The notes below the pieces were generated by a model. That model searched no databases and was not told the DNA's origin. It saw only the letters and a program-made list of their open reading frames with translations. A DNA stretch of 64,000 bases from Bacteroidales bacterium (GTDB lineage Bacteria; Bacteroidota; Bacteroidia; Bacteroidales; P3): positions 1-64,000 of the forward strand of contig JAFVCA010000008.1 in assembly GCA_017479705.1 (NCBI GenBank), written 5' to 3'. The position numbers and the translations under genes are program-made. Positions 30,344-40,012 of this stretch are shown piece after piece; positions within the stretch are counted from its first letter, which is position 1; each line of letters begins with the position of its first letter.

Positions 30344-30726
30344 ATGGCTGCCATTGGAGATGCTGGTGCTTATAGAATGGTCTTCTTGTTGTTCTTGGGG
30401 GGGGTGTTTGTTTCTTCGGGCCATCATATTCGCACGACCGTTTCTTTGGGGATGGCCCGTACTTCAGGATGCGACATTTATCCCACCGGGAGAGGGATCA
30501 ATATTTTATAAGTATACGGAATACGACTTACAAGGAGTGGCGGGGCATTGGTGGTAGGGACTATTTGCGGCGGGGCATCTGCGATGTTCTTCCTTTTCGG
30601 ATGCGCTTTTGCCTACAGGCTGACTGCAACTCACCCTATGTACAGTGCTACTACCGGGAAAACAGCGTTTTGTTTGTCGGCGACATTTCGCACAGCAGAC
30701 TTTGGGAGCTGGTCACTGAGGCATGA
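30344..30726 (+). pseudogene. Decayed small membrane-protein ORF with G-tract frameshifts
   Basis: No single frame stays open from the ATG at 30344. A run of eight G (30397-30404) separates a start with a hydrophobic segment (MVFLLFLGG) from a downstream open frame. Removing one G and adding one at a G4 run (30542-30545) would give a two-helix membrane protein (second helix near AMFFLFGCAFAY). Alternatively, adding one G at the G8 run alone would give a 127-residue ORF ending at 30726. I cannot say which was ancestral. Confidence 0.4.
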
Positions 30727-31029
30727 AGTACAATAGTATATTATTGATTATTACCAATTTACTATCATTCAAAATCGATCAATAGAGAATCGGAAATTCC
30801 TACGGAGTATAGAGACATGCGGAATCTTTTGGTGGCAGGAGTGGCTGAAAAAAGCACTTGGTTGTGGCCAAAGGTTAAAAGGGCGTTGTTTTTTGGGAGA
30901 GGGTATAATATTATTGTTTTTTTTGCGTTATGGGGTGTTGTGTTCCGGGAGGACGGCGGACAGCCGGGAGTGGCAGAATGGGTGACGGAACGCAGCATGA
31001 CGAAACTCTAAAACTGGTAATAAGGAAGT
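30727..31029. other. AT-rich gap before thyA
   Basis: A 64-codon open frame (30817-31011) with one hydrophobic stretch exists, but it has no promoter or family support, so I do not call it. A GC-richer composition returns at about 30940. No promoter octamer for thyA is visible. Confidence 0.4.
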
Positions 31030-31824
31030 ATGAAACAATATCTTGACTTGGTGGAGTATGTGTTGGAGCACGGGGTGGCGAAGGATGACCGCACGGGGAC
31101 GGGCACGATCAGTGTGTTCGGCTACCAGATGCGGTTCCATTTAGACGACGGTTTCCCGCTGCTGACGACGAAGAAGCTGCACTTGCGCTCTATCATATAT
31201 GAGTTGTTGTGGTTTCTGCGGGGCGACACGAATGTGAAGTTTCTGCATGACCACGGGGTGAGCATTTGGGACGAGTGGGCAGGACCCGACGGGGAGCTGG
31301 GACCCATCTACGGGCACCAGTGGCGCTCGTGGGGCACGGCGGACGGACGGCAGGTGGACCAGATAAGCAGCCTGATTGAGGAGATAAAAAGCAATCCCGA
31401 TTCGCGACGCCTGTTGGTGTCGGCCTGGAATGTGGGCGAGTTGGAGCAGATGCATCTGCCGCCATGCCACATCCTGTTCCAGTTCTACGTGTCGGACGGG
31501 CGGCTGAGCTGCCAGCTCTACCAGCGTTCGGCCGACATATTCCTCGGCGTGCCGTTCAATATTGCCTCCTACGCGCTGTTCACCATGATGGTGGCACAGG
31601 CCTGCGGGCTGAAGTATGGCGACTTTGTGCACACGCTGGGCGACGCTCATATTTACAGGAACCACGTGGAGCAGTGCCGCCTACAGCTGACGCGCGAGCC
31701 AAGGCCGTTGCCCCGCATGGAGTTGAACCCTGCAAAGAGGAGCATATTCGATTTCGACTACGACGACTTCAAGCTGGTGGGCTACGACCCCCACCCGCAT
31801 ATCAAGGGCGAGGTGAGTGTGTGA
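31030..31824 (+). CDS. thyA: Thymidylate synthase
   Basis: ThyA (264 aa, the standard length) makes dTMP from dUMP with methylene-tetrahydrofolate. Conserved motifs are DDRTGTGT (phosphate-binding Arg), [12 protein letters not shown] (nucleophilic Cys near 146), [18 protein letters not shown], and the C-terminal [10 protein letters not shown]. folA (DHFR) is not adjacent, unlike many Bacteroidales genomes; manC follows instead after 49 bp. Confidence 0.97.
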   Translation: MKQYLDLVEYVLEHGVAKDDRTGTGTISVFGYQMRFHLDDGFPLLTTKKLHLRSIIYELLWFLRGDTNVKFLHDHGVSIWDEWAGPDGELGPIYGHQWRSWGTADGRQVDQISSLIEEIKSNPDSRRLLVSAWNVGELEQMHLPPCHILFQFYVSDGRLSCQLYQRSADIFLGVPFNIASYALFTMMVAQACGLKYGDFVHTLGDAHIYRNHVEQCRLQLTREPRPLPRMELNPAKRSIFDFDYDDFKLVGYDPHPHIKGEVSV

Positions 31825-31873
31825 GGCGGCGCGCCACAGCGGGTGCTAATTAAAGTACGAAAAAAATTGAGAA

Positions 31874-32977
31874 GTGAATAAAGACACATATTGCATCATT
31901 ATGGCAGGAGGGTTTGGAAGCCGCTTCTGGCCAATATGCCGGGACAGCAGTCCCAAACAGTTTATCGACATCCTCGGCAACGGGCGTTCGATGCTGCAGA
32001 CGACGTTTGCCCGCTTTGAGCAGGTCTGTCCGCGGGAGAACATCATCATTGTGACGCACAGGATGTATGTGGAACAGGTCAGGGAGCAGATTCCGGGGCT
32101 GAAGCCTTACCAGGTGCTGGGCGAGCCCACACGGCGCAACACGGCTCCGTGTGTGGCATACGCGGCGGCAGTGATCGGCGAGTTGAACCCGAAGGCAAAC
32201 ATCATCGTCACCCCGTCGGACCACGCTATTTTTGGCGAGGACGATTTTGTGCACGATGTGGATCAGGCGGCGAAGGTGGCTGCAAAGGGTGGCTGCATTG
32301 TGACGGTGGGCGTGCGACCCACTACGCCGAATGCGCAGTATGGCTACATCCAGTTCAGCGAGGAGCCCGCGGCTGAGGGCGCACAGAACTTGCACCGGGT
32401 GATTACGTTCACCGAGAAACCCCCGGTGGAGATGGCGCGCCAGTTTATTGCGACGGGCGAGTTTTTCTGGAATACGGGTGTGTATGTGTGGAGTCTTGCC
32501 ACTCTCCGCAACGCTTACGAACGCTACTTGCCGGGGGTGGCAAAGAGTTTCTTTGAGCTGGGAGCCGCCTCTACGCCCGCGGAGGTGGAGGAAGTGTATT
32601 CGCTGAGCGAGTCTATCTCGGTGGATTTCGGCATCATGGAGCATGCGGAGGATGTGTATGTGCTGGAGGCCTCGTTCGGGTGGTCGGATATTGAGTCGTG
32701 GGAGAGCCTTTACGACACGGCACGGCTCGACGCCTCGGGCAACGGGGTGGTGACAGGACGCGCCTTCCTCTATGACGTGAAGAACACGCTGGTGCATGTG
32801 CCGCAGGACAGGACGGTGGTGCTGCAAGGGCTGGAGGGCTATGTGGTGGCCGCTGACGAGGACACGATTCTGGTGTGCCCGCGCGGCTACGAAGACCGCA
32901 TTGCCAAATTTGCATCGGACGTGGAGCTTTTCAACCTGAAGGAGCAGGACAAGAAGAAAAATACAACAAACAACTGA
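31874..32977 (+). CDS. manC: Mannose-1-phosphate guanylyltransferase
   Basis: A 367-aa GMP-type nucleotidyltransferase that makes GDP-mannose. The signature IMAGGFGSRFWP is at the N-terminus; TPSDHAIF, FTEKP and FWNTGVYVW follow in family order, and a left-handed-helix-like tail completes it. There is no fused isomerase domain, and the isomerase manA is at 12607. The start is GTG 31874. It is probably cotranscribed with thyA. Confidence 0.95.
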   Translation: MNKDTYCIIMAGGFGSRFWPICRDSSPKQFIDILGNGRSMLQTTFARFEQVCPRENIIIVTHRMYVEQVREQIPGLKPYQVLGEPTRRNTAPCVAYAAAVIGELNPKANIIVTPSDHAIFGEDDFVHDVDQAAKVAAKGGCIVTVGVRPTTPNAQYGYIQFSEEPAAEGAQNLHRVITFTEKPPVEMARQFIATGEFFWNTGVYVWSLATLRNAYERYLPGVAKSFFELGAASTPAEVEEVYSLSESISVDFGIMEHAEDVYVLEASFGWSDIESWESLYDTARLDASGNGVVTGRAFLYDVKNTLVHVPQDRTVVLQGLEGYVVAADEDTILVCPRGYEDRIAKFASDVELFNLKEQDKKKNTTNN

Positions 32978-33093
32978 TTTAAACATCATAGAAAAATTAA
33001 AAATAATAATAAACACAAATTGAAAAGTGAGAGCTGAGAGGATGTGCAAACAATAATTTCAATTTTCAGTTTTCAATAATAACGTATTCAAAC

Positions 33094-34500
33094 ATGAAAC
33101 GAACAGAGATTAAGCAACTTTTTGCACCCGCAGGCCAGCAGCTGGTCGGCACGGACGTTGTGGTCAAAGGATGGGTGCGCACTAAACGCGGCAACAAGAA
33201 TGTCGCTTTCATAGCTCTCAATGACGGTTCGACCATCAACAACATACAGGTGGTGGTGGATCCCACAGCTTTTGACGCCGAACTGCTGCGCCGCATCACA
33301 ACGGGTGCCTGTATCGGAGTGCAGGGCCAGCTGGTGGCCTCGCAAGGAGCAGGACAGAGCGTGGAGGTGCAGGCCCGCAACATCGAAATCTACGGCGAGG
33401 CGGACCCCGACAGCTACCCGCTGCAAAAGAAAGGCCACTCGATGGAGTTTCTGCGCGAGATAGGCCATCTGCGCCCCCGCACGAATACGTTCGGAGCCGT
33501 GTGCCGCATCCGGCACCACATGGCCTACGCCATCCACACGTTTTTCCACGAGCGCGGTTTCTTCTATTTCCACACACCACTGATTACGGCAAGCGACTGC
33601 GAGGGCGCCGGCGAGATGTTCCAGGTGACCACCCTCGACCTGAAGAACCCGCCGCGCCTTGAGGACGGCAGCATCGACTATAGCCAGGATTTCTTCGGCA
33701 AGCAGACGGCCCTCACCGTCAGCGGACAGCTGGAGGGCGAACTGGGCGCCACGGCTTTGGGCAAGATCTACACCTTCGGTCCTACCTTCCGCGCGGAGAA
33801 CAGCAACACCCCGCGCCACTTGGCCGAGTTCTGGATGATTGAGCCGGAGATGGCTTTCTACGACATCGACGACCTCACCGCTTTGGAGGAGGAGTTTATC
33901 AAATACTGCGTCACCTGGGCATTAGAGCACTGCCAGGACGACCTCCAGTTCCTCAACAATATGATTGACAAAGGTCTCATCGAGCGCCTGAAGAGCGTGG
34001 TGAGCACGGACTTTGTCCGTCTGCCTTACACCGAGGGTATCCGCATACTGGAGGAGGCTGTAAAGAACGGCCACAAGTTCGAGTTCCCCGTCTACTGGGG
34101 TGTGGACCTTGCCAGTGAGCACGAACGCTACCTTGTGGAGGAACACTTCAAGAAACCCGTCATCATGATTGACTACCCGAAGGAAATCAAGGCTTTCTAC
34201 ATGAAACAGAACGAGGACGGCAAGACGGTGCAGGGCACGGATGTGCTCTTCCCGCAGATTGGCGAGATTATCGGCGGCTCCGTCCGCGAGGAGAACTACG
34301 ACAAGCTGATGAACTCCATCACTGAGCGCAACATCCCGATGAAGGACATGTGGTGGTACTTGGACACCCGCCGCTATGGCACCTGCCCCCACGCCGGTTT
34401 CGGCCTCGGCTTCGAGAGACTGATGCTCTTCGTCACCGGCATGGCCAACATCCGCGACGTGATCCCCTTCCCCCGCACACCCAACACGGCGGAATTCTAA
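33094..34500 (+). CDS. asnS: Asparaginyl-tRNA synthetase
   Basis: A class IIb aminoacyl-tRNA synthetase, 468 aa. The N-terminal OB-fold anticodon-binding domain ([16 protein letters not shown]) comes first; motif 2 is [20 protein letters not shown] and motif 3 is [15 protein letters not shown]. The [11 protein letters not shown] and [11 protein letters not shown] details favour Asn over Asp specificity. Confidence 0.97.
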   Translation: MKRTEIKQLFAPAGQQLVGTDVVVKGWVRTKRGNKNVAFIALNDGSTINNIQVVVDPTAFDAELLRRITTGACIGVQGQLVASQGAGQSVEVQARNIEIYGEADPDSYPLQKKGHSMEFLREIGHLRPRTNTFGAVCRIRHHMAYAIHTFFHERGFFYFHTPLITASDCEGAGEMFQVTTLDLKNPPRLEDGSIDYSQDFFGKQTALTVSGQLEGELGATALGKIYTFGPTFRAENSNTPRHLAEFWMIEPEMAFYDIDDLTALEEEFIKYCVTWALEHCQDDLQFLNNMIDKGLIERLKSVVSTDFVRLPYTEGIRILEEAVKNGHKFEFPVYWGVDLASEHERYLVEEHFKKPVIMIDYPKEIKAFYMKQNEDGKTVQGTDVLFPQIGEIIGGSVREENYDKLMNSITERNIPMKDMWWYLDTRRYGTCPHAGFGLGFERLMLFVTGMANIRDVIPFPRTPNTAEF

Positions 34501-34643
34501 AGAGAGCGACTTCCATTCCACCTCCGAGGGGGCGGAATATGAATAACACTGTACAAGCGCGGCGATTATCTGGAACAACAGGATGCGTCCCGGTAAAGAT
34601 TCAAGTCAAAAAACAGAATCCTCCAGAAGTAAATGCCGCCAAC

Positions 34644-34685
34644 TGAAAGGTGAAAAGTGAAAGGTCTTTTACTTTTCACCTTTCA
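34644..34685. terminator. Inverted repeat between convergent asnS and symporter genes
   Basis: TGAAAGGTGAAAAGTGAAA (34644-34662) pairs with 34667-34685 at 18 of 19 positions around a 4-nt loop. The right arm overlaps the last codons of the symporter gene. It is placed as a bidirectional terminator, but it also resembles the AATTGAAAAGTGAAA spacer tracts of this genome. Confidence 0.5.
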
Positions 34686-36204
34686 CTTTTGAGGGAACGA
34701 GGAGGATGAGGGCTGAGAGAATCAGGCCGTAGTAAATAGGGTCGGCGGGGAGGCTGAGGAAACGCGCCAAGAGCATGGCGGCAGTGCCCGACACCATGGT
34801 GGGGACAACACGGCGGGACGGGATGCGCCCCGGCAGGAAGAGGGCGAAACTCAACGGGAGGAGCAGCGCCACGGCACGCAGACCGAGGGAGAGGAAGCCG
34901 AGGTCGTTGATGAAGGTGCCGCGGACGGAGAGTGCCACAACGACGGCAAGAGCCAGTAGCCCGACGATGGCAAGACGGGTCTGCACAAGGGTGGAGGCTC
35001 CTGTGGAACGGACGGTGCGGGGCAGACGGTTTCCAACCCGACGAGCGGCGCGGAGCTGGCGCAGGTTGGCGAAAACGTCGCGCACCAGAATGGTGGCAGC
35101 CCCAAGGGTGAGGCCACTGCCACAGCCAAGGATGTTGACAAGCATGGCACCGAGGGCGATGCCGCCAATCCATGCGGGCAGGTGGTTCAGCACAAAGGCG
35201 GGGAAGGCCTGGAGGGAACTCTCTATCACCCCAATGCCGTCAGGCAGTTGCTGACCAGCGGCGCGGAGGGCGGAGAATTCGGCAGCGGTGACGTAATGGC
35301 CGCGCATATACATCCCTACGAGGGTACAGGCGGCACCGATGACGGGTATGAGGCAGGCACAATAAACGGCGCCACGGCGAGCCTTGGGCGTTGAGGCAGC
35401 GGACCAGATGCCCTGGGCGTAGGTCTGGGTGGTGACAACACCGAGCATGAGCGACAGGCAGCCACCAATGTCCTTCAGGGGACCGCGTGCCACAAGGTTG
35501 CCGTAGCGGCGGTGGATGCTCTCAGCATCGGTGATGTCATTGATATTAGCCACAATGGAATCGGCATAAATGCTGTCGATGCTTGCTTGGATGCCCGTAA
35601 GGCCGTGGCCGAGATGCCACACCGCAGCCCCTGCGGCAAGGGAGGTGACGTAGAGGAGCACCAGCTTGATGATGCCGCCGGCACCGGCACTGCGTATGCC
35701 GCCAAAGAGGACGAAGAGCATGATGAGCACCGCGCTGATGACGGCGGCCCATGTGAGGGGAATATGGAAGAGGCTGGTGACCATGGCCGAGGAGGAGAGT
35801 ACCTGCGACATGATGCTGATGAAGATGCCGATGAGGAAGAGGATGGACCCGACGGTCTCGGCCCGGCGGCCATACTGACGCGAAACGATTTCGAGAAGCG
35901 TGGTGCAGCCGCTTTCGCGCAACGGACGGGCGTAGAGCAAGGCCAACACCAACGCACCGAGGGCGGCGCCGAGAGTGAACCAGATGGCGGAGATGCCAAA
36001 GCTGAAAGCCAGCTGGGCGGTGCCGATGGTGGACTGGCCACCGACCAGGGTGCCGAGAATGGCTCCGCAAACCATCCAGGAGCCCGAACGCCCTCCGGTA
36101 GTGAAGCTTTTTGCATCCTTCACCTTGCGGCCGGAAAGGATGCTCACCGCCAGCAAAAGGCCGACGGTGAGGAGGATGCCGATGATATGTACAGATGTTA
36201 GCAT
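34669..36204 (-). CDS. Sodium/solute symporter (SSS family)
   Basis: A 511-aa polytopic protein with about 12-13 hydrophobic segments and SSS features: SFTTGGRSGSWMVCGAILGTLVGGQSTIGTAQLAF in TM1-TM2, which carries the sodium-site region, and RESGCTTLLEIVSRQYG. It imports an organic solute with sodium. The substrate cannot be told from sequence. A minus-strand -7 element is at 36230-36237. The DUF4838 gene lies upstream on the same strand with a 117-bp gap. Confidence 0.88.
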   Translation of the reverse strand: MLTSVHIIGILLTVGLLLAVSILSGRKVKDAKSFTTGGRSGSWMVCGAILGTLVGGQSTIGTAQLAFSFGISAIWFTLGAALGALVLALLYARPLRESGCTTLLEIVSRQYGRRAETVGSILFLIGIFISIMSQVLSSSAMVTSLFHIPLTWAAVISAVLIMLFVLFGGIRSAGAGGIIKLVLLYVTSLAAGAAVWHLGHGLTGIQASIDSIYADSIVANINDITDAESIHRRYGNLVARGPLKDIGGCLSLMLGVVTTQTYAQGIWSAASTPKARRGAVYCACLIPVIGAACTLVGMYMRGHYVTAAEFSALRAAGQQLPDGIGVIESSLQAFPAFVLNHLPAWIGGIALGAMLVNILGCGSGLTLGAATILVRDVFANLRQLRAARRVGNRLPRTVRSTGASTLVQTRLAIVGLLALAVVVALSVRGTFINDLGFLSLGLRAVALLLPLSFALFLPGRIPSRRVVPTMVSGTAAMLLARFLSLPADPIYYGLILSALILLVPSKVKGEK

Positions 36205-36229
36205 AGATTGCAGTCAAAAAAAACGGCTG

Positions 36230-36237
36230 CAAAGATA
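36230..36237 (-). promoter_or_regulatory. -7 element for the symporter gene
   Basis: CAAAGATA (TATCTTTG on the minus strand) lies 25 bp before the symporter ATG. Confidence 0.75.
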
Positions 36238-36321
36238 CGTTTTTTTTTTGACATGACAACACATTGGACCCGACTTTAACGTCGTGACTGCCCTATCCGC
36301 GAACAATGTGTTCTGTTGCCC

Positions 36322-38718
36322 CTACTTGACAATAATCTCGTCGGTGAAGAGCCAAGGGTTGTTGCCAGTGGCGCGATGCCAGGAGGGGATGGTGGGTAGC
36401 GGGATGGCCTCGACACGCACATATCTGGCGCGGCGGCGGAAGGTAGGCGTAGCAATGGTCTTGATTTCGGGGACGGCAAGACGTGCCGGGTCATCGGGAT
36501 GTTGTGTGCCGACAAGATGCCACCGCTTGCCATCGTTGGAGACATAGAAGTTGACGGTCTGCGGGAGGAAAATCCAAGAAAGCGGGAAATAGAAAAAGTC
36601 GAGACGGATTTCGTGAATGGTCTTGCGGCTGCCGAGGTCGACGACAGCGTCGAGGGTGTCGCCATAAAAGCCAAGCCACGAATGGCGGTAGTCGAGTATG
36701 CCTGACCGGCCGTCGGTCAGCCCCTGTGCACCACCGGCAAAGTATTGGCTGCCGGGCTGATGGCGGAGGGCGACGGGACAATGGCGCGCCAGGTTGGGCT
36801 GGGTGGTCTTGGCAAGGAAGTTGTCGATGTCGGCACGATACTCTTGGAGGGTATAGCCCATCTCATGGAGGATGTTGATGCCGAGGCGGTTTCCGTCCGC
36901 GATAAAGCGGTCGGCACGGGGGACGAAAGTGCTGTCTAAAGGCAGATAGCCAGCCATGGTGAGCTCGAGGACGGCGTAGTCGATTGAGAGTTCGAGATAG
37001 CGGATGCGGTCGCGAACCACTTGGTCGGTGAAGAGACCGTATGGGTAGTGGTATATATTGGTGGTGGGGGTGTAGTGGCTGAGGCTGTCATAGGCAGCGA
37101 CGATGAGGGCTTGGTATTTGGCAATCTGGACTGGAGCAAGATAGCCCGTGGCGGCATCGACAGGGTAGCCGTAGATGTCTAACCGCTGGCCCGAAGCGAT
37201 GAGTGAGCGGTGCATCTCGCGATAGAGATTCTCGACAGGCTGAGCTGCCAAGCCATAGTAGTGGAGACAGAAATCATGGAGCAGCGAGTCGGGGTCTGCG
37301 TTGACGTTCCAGAGCAATTTGGCAAGGAGGTATTCGCGCAGTTCCATCCATGAGGTCACATTGTTGGCACCAGTTCCTTGTTCGAACATAAGGCGAACGC
37401 CATGGTCGTGGAAGTATTTGAGGTTGGGTTGCAGGACGTGGAGATTGGGGAAGGGGTTCCACATGTTGCGGAACTGCACCACATAATCCCACACATAGAG
37501 GTTGTCGGTCAGTGCCGCCCAATCCTCCATATCTTTGCGAAATGAGGCCTCGGCGGTAGCTGTGGCGATGGCCTCTTGACGGCCACATTCAATAGAGCAG
37601 AACATGATGTTCACATTGCTGTCGGGTTTCTCGATATGACCATTGACAATTTGGGGAGCACGGCGGGTGAACTGGTAGGCGAGGGTGGAGATAGTCTTGT
37701 CGGGGAAACGCCTTGCCACCTGATTGATGAAGTGGATGAGTGTACCGCTGGGACCACCGTAGAGTGAGTCGGCATGGCGGCAGCGAGGACACTGACAGAC
37801 GTTGTAGTTGTCATTGTTGGACACCGACCAAACCTGTGCATCTGGCTGGTCTGCCATCATCTTGGCAAGGTTGGCACAGAGTGTGTCGAGTACCTCGGGG
37901 TTGGAGAGGCAGAGCTGCCCGTCGCGCACCCGTTGGCCCCCGGTTTCTGTGAACCATTCGGGATGGCGGTCAAAGTAGCGTTGCGGGGGGATGAGTTTTT
38001 GAAATGTGTGGACATACATCTCTTCTGCCCAGCGGATAGGGCCTGAGGCCTGATGGTTCCAGATGTACTGGCCCTCGGAGTCGACACGGAGGCGGCGGTG
38101 GAGGGCATGCCAGTCGGCATAGTCCTGACTGTGATGAGGCGTGTAGTACCATATCTCGCGATAGGCGAAGGAGGGGTTGCTGACCTCGTCGACAACGGGG
38201 AGGCCGGGGTGTATGTCGGGGGCAACGTCAGGTATCTGGCAGTGTGTCATGCGGAAGCCCTTCAACTCCAACAGGCGGCAGGCTCCATAGTAGACTGCTT
38301 TGTCTTCGTGGCCATAGATGATGGCACTGTGGCCGTCGGAATAGAGGCAAAAGCCGTCATCAAGCAACTCCCGTGTGCGGGTGAGCGTGGTATGCGCCCT
38401 GTGGGTGTTGCCCACAAAGACAGCTATTGGCATGGAGCTATAGTTCTGGTTTGTAGGTGAATAGATAGAATCAGCATAGGCAGACTCCGGCATTACGACG
38501 AAACCTTCAAGGTACTCAGCCAGTAGGCGGGCGGCGCGGAGTTCGATGCTGTCAGCATTTTCAGGGACAAAGATATGCCCTACGGCAGTAGAAGGCATTG
38601 ACTCGTGGATGTGATAAACATCATGCTGCCAACGGGTCCAATTCTGCCCCGAAGCTGTAACAATGCCCACCGCTACAAGCACCATGAGGGATACTATTTT
38701 CAAACAGGTAGACCTCAT
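36322..38718 (-). CDS. Exported DUF4838 glycoside-hydrolase-like protein with C-terminal F5/8-type domain
   Basis: A 798-aa protein with a signal peptide (ending TASGQ near 25). Residues ~40-150 resemble the alpha-glucuronidase/GH20b N-terminal helper domain (AARLLAEYLEGF; VYYGACRLLEL). A barrel-like DUF4838 region follows (SVSNNDNYNVCQCPRCRH, WDYVVQFRNMWNPFPN, RLMFEQGTGANN). The last ~130 residues fit an F5/8 type C (CBM32-like) sandwich (VDLGSRKTIHEIRLDFFYFP; ARYVRVEAI). It probably acts on a complex carbohydrate in the periplasm or at the surface; the substrate is unknown. It follows the FISUMP gene on the same strand. Confidence 0.85.
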   Translation of the reverse strand: MRSTCLKIVSLMVLVAVGIVTASGQNWTRWQHDVYHIHESMPSTAVGHIFVPENADSIELRAARLLAEYLEGFVVMPESAYADSIYSPTNQNYSSMPIAVFVGNTHRAHTTLTRTRELLDDGFCLYSDGHSAIIYGHEDKAVYYGACRLLELKGFRMTHCQIPDVAPDIHPGLPVVDEVSNPSFAYREIWYYTPHHSQDYADWHALHRRLRVDSEGQYIWNHQASGPIRWAEEMYVHTFQKLIPPQRYFDRHPEWFTETGGQRVRDGQLCLSNPEVLDTLCANLAKMMADQPDAQVWSVSNNDNYNVCQCPRCRHADSLYGGPSGTLIHFINQVARRFPDKTISTLAYQFTRRAPQIVNGHIEKPDSNVNIMFCSIECGRQEAIATATAEASFRKDMEDWAALTDNLYVWDYVVQFRNMWNPFPNLHVLQPNLKYFHDHGVRLMFEQGTGANNVTSWMELREYLLAKLLWNVNADPDSLLHDFCLHYYGLAAQPVENLYREMHRSLIASGQRLDIYGYPVDAATGYLAPVQIAKYQALIVAAYDSLSHYTPTTNIYHYPYGLFTDQVVRDRIRYLELSIDYAVLELTMAGYLPLDSTFVPRADRFIADGNRLGINILHEMGYTLQEYRADIDNFLAKTTQPNLARHCPVALRHQPGSQYFAGGAQGLTDGRSGILDYRHSWLGFYGDTLDAVVDLGSRKTIHEIRLDFFYFPLSWIFLPQTVNFYVSNDGKRWHLVGTQHPDDPARLAVPEIKTIATPTFRRRARYVRVEAIPLPTIPSWHRATGNNPWLFTDEIIVK

Positions 38719-38780
38719 TGTACTTGTATCGGAGGCAGGTTAAAGAAGTCCATAAAGAATGGATTGTATATCAGTTTGTG

Positions 38781-39611
38781 CTATCGTGTCGGGAACACCG
38801 CCCGGACGGACATCCCTTCGTATCGGAAAACGTTGCGTACACTCGAATAGGAGACCGAAGCAAACTCGAAACACTTGGCTGCGAGGGTGGCATCCATAAC
38901 AGCAAAAACCTCATGGCTCGAATTGGCAAGCTCCATTTCGGTGTCGCCAAGGGCGTTGGTCCAGTAACAACCCAGTTCACCGAATTGTTCTAACCAGCCA
39001 TCGCAGCTGTAGCCGGCAGCGGGGAGGAAGATGCTGTTGCCATTAGGGCCTGTGAGGCGGATGCCCTTAACCCCTACAAAGTCTTCCCCGTCTTCAACAA
39101 CCCACTTTTTGGTGGTATTGTTGAACAGCTCTATCCATTCGTCGGGTGTGGGGATGCGGGCTCCCTTGTCCAAGCCGACTGTGGCAGCATCGTCTTCAGG
39201 CTGGAGGGTGGTAAGATTGTCGGCAAGGCCGTTTTTGCCGTATTGCGAATTGGTGCAGTATTTCAAGAGCTTGCCATAGTCTCCGGGACCGGACGCGTAT
39301 ATGGAAGGCACGTCGGGTTTACGGTCTCCCTCGGTGAACCGATAGGTCATCCAAGTGAATCTTCCTTCCCTGAAGGCGGTGTCGCCCCAAGCATAGAGAT
39401 AGTTGGTTTCTCCGGCTGTGGTGCCACCCATGTTGTATTTTGCCCACAACAGGCCGCTGGGAAGTCCCAAATCAACCCACATGTCGGGGTTTTGAGGCGT
39501 CTTGCTGGCTTCGGCTTTCTCTTTCAGCCACTGCAAAGCCCCCAGGCCGAGGAGTGCTAACACCAATAGCACACACAGAACCTTGCCGATGAATGATAAG
39601 ACTTTTTTCAT
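38781..39611 (-). CDS. FISUMP-domain exported protein
   Basis: A 276-aa protein with an N-terminal hydrophobic anchor/signal (~8-28). The rest matches the FISUMP (Fibrobacter succinogenes major paralogous) domain: WVDLGLPSGLLWAKYNMGGTT, NYLYAWGDT, RIPTPDEWIELF, FLPAAGYSCDGW and SVRAVFPTR, with spacing typical of Bacteroidota surface lectin-like proteins. The fold is C-type-lectin-like and probably binds a ligand. The -7 element is at 39664-39671. It is divergent from structured RNA 2. Confidence 0.85.
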   Translation of the reverse strand: MKKVLSFIGKVLCVLLVLALLGLGALQWLKEKAEASKTPQNPDMWVDLGLPSGLLWAKYNMGGTTAGETNYLYAWGDTAFREGRFTWMTYRFTEGDRKPDVPSIYASGPGDYGKLLKYCTNSQYGKNGLADNLTTLQPEDDAATVGLDKGARIPTPDEWIELFNNTTKKWVVEDGEDFVGVKGIRLTGPNGNSIFLPAAGYSCDGWLEQFGELGCYWTNALGDTEMELANSSHEVFAVMDATLAAKCFEFASVSYSSVRNVFRYEGMSVRAVFPTR

Positions 39612-39663
39612 AACGTTTGATTATTATATTATTACATTGAGAAATAAGAGACATTCACACATG

Positions 39664-39671
39664 CAAAGATA
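39664..39671 (-). promoter_or_regulatory. -7 element for the FISUMP gene
   Basis: CAAAGATA reads TATCTTTG on the minus strand, 52 bp upstream of the ATG at 39611 and divergent from the RNA 2 promoter. Confidence 0.75.
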
Positions 39672-39724
39672 AGCATTTTTTCTGTGGTATGGCAAAAAAA
39701 TATTAATGTTCCCGAAAAAAGTTG

Positions 39725-39732
39725 TATCTTTG
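39725..39732 (+). promoter_or_regulatory. -7 element for structured RNA 2
   Basis: TATCTTTGCACTC, preceded by AAAAAAGTTG. The same TATCTTTGCACTC opens structured RNA 3 at 51305. Confidence 0.8.
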
Positions 39733-39737
39733 CACTC

Positions 39738-39945
39738 GGTTTAGCACAGAAAACTAAGCCTAAAGTATAGAAGCGTTATACTTCTTCTTGTGACTGAAAA
39801 CCTGAGAAATTTTCAACGAGATACAAGAGAGTGTAATGATTCGCACGATTTGCGTGGATTGTTTATTACATCTTTATCTCAGGTATTTTCTCAGGACCTT
39901 CAGTCAAAGACGTGGTATACAGCACCACGCTTCTTTTATATATTA
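39738..39945 (+). ncRNA. Candidate structured RNA 2 (6S-like long hairpin with own terminator)
   Basis: Two small hairpins (GGTTTAG/CTAAGCC 39738-39760; GTATA/TATAC 39765-39781) are followed by a long interrupted stem at 39791-39906: TGACTGAA/TTCAGTCA, CCTGAGAAA/TTTCTCAGG (9 bp, perfect), GAGATA/TATCTC, TGTAAT/ATTACA and CGCA/TGCG. An intrinsic terminator follows: CGTGGT/ACCACG (39911-39929) with CTTCTTTTATA. Promoter and terminator together argue for an independent ~205-nt transcript. A single long bulged hairpin is the 6S RNA architecture, but I cannot confirm membership. Confidence 0.65.
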
Positions 39946-40012
39946 CTACTCCCCCTCGGTGCTGGAGGGAATAACTAAAGGTTGCGCCCGACACAAACAT
40001 AGGGACATTATC

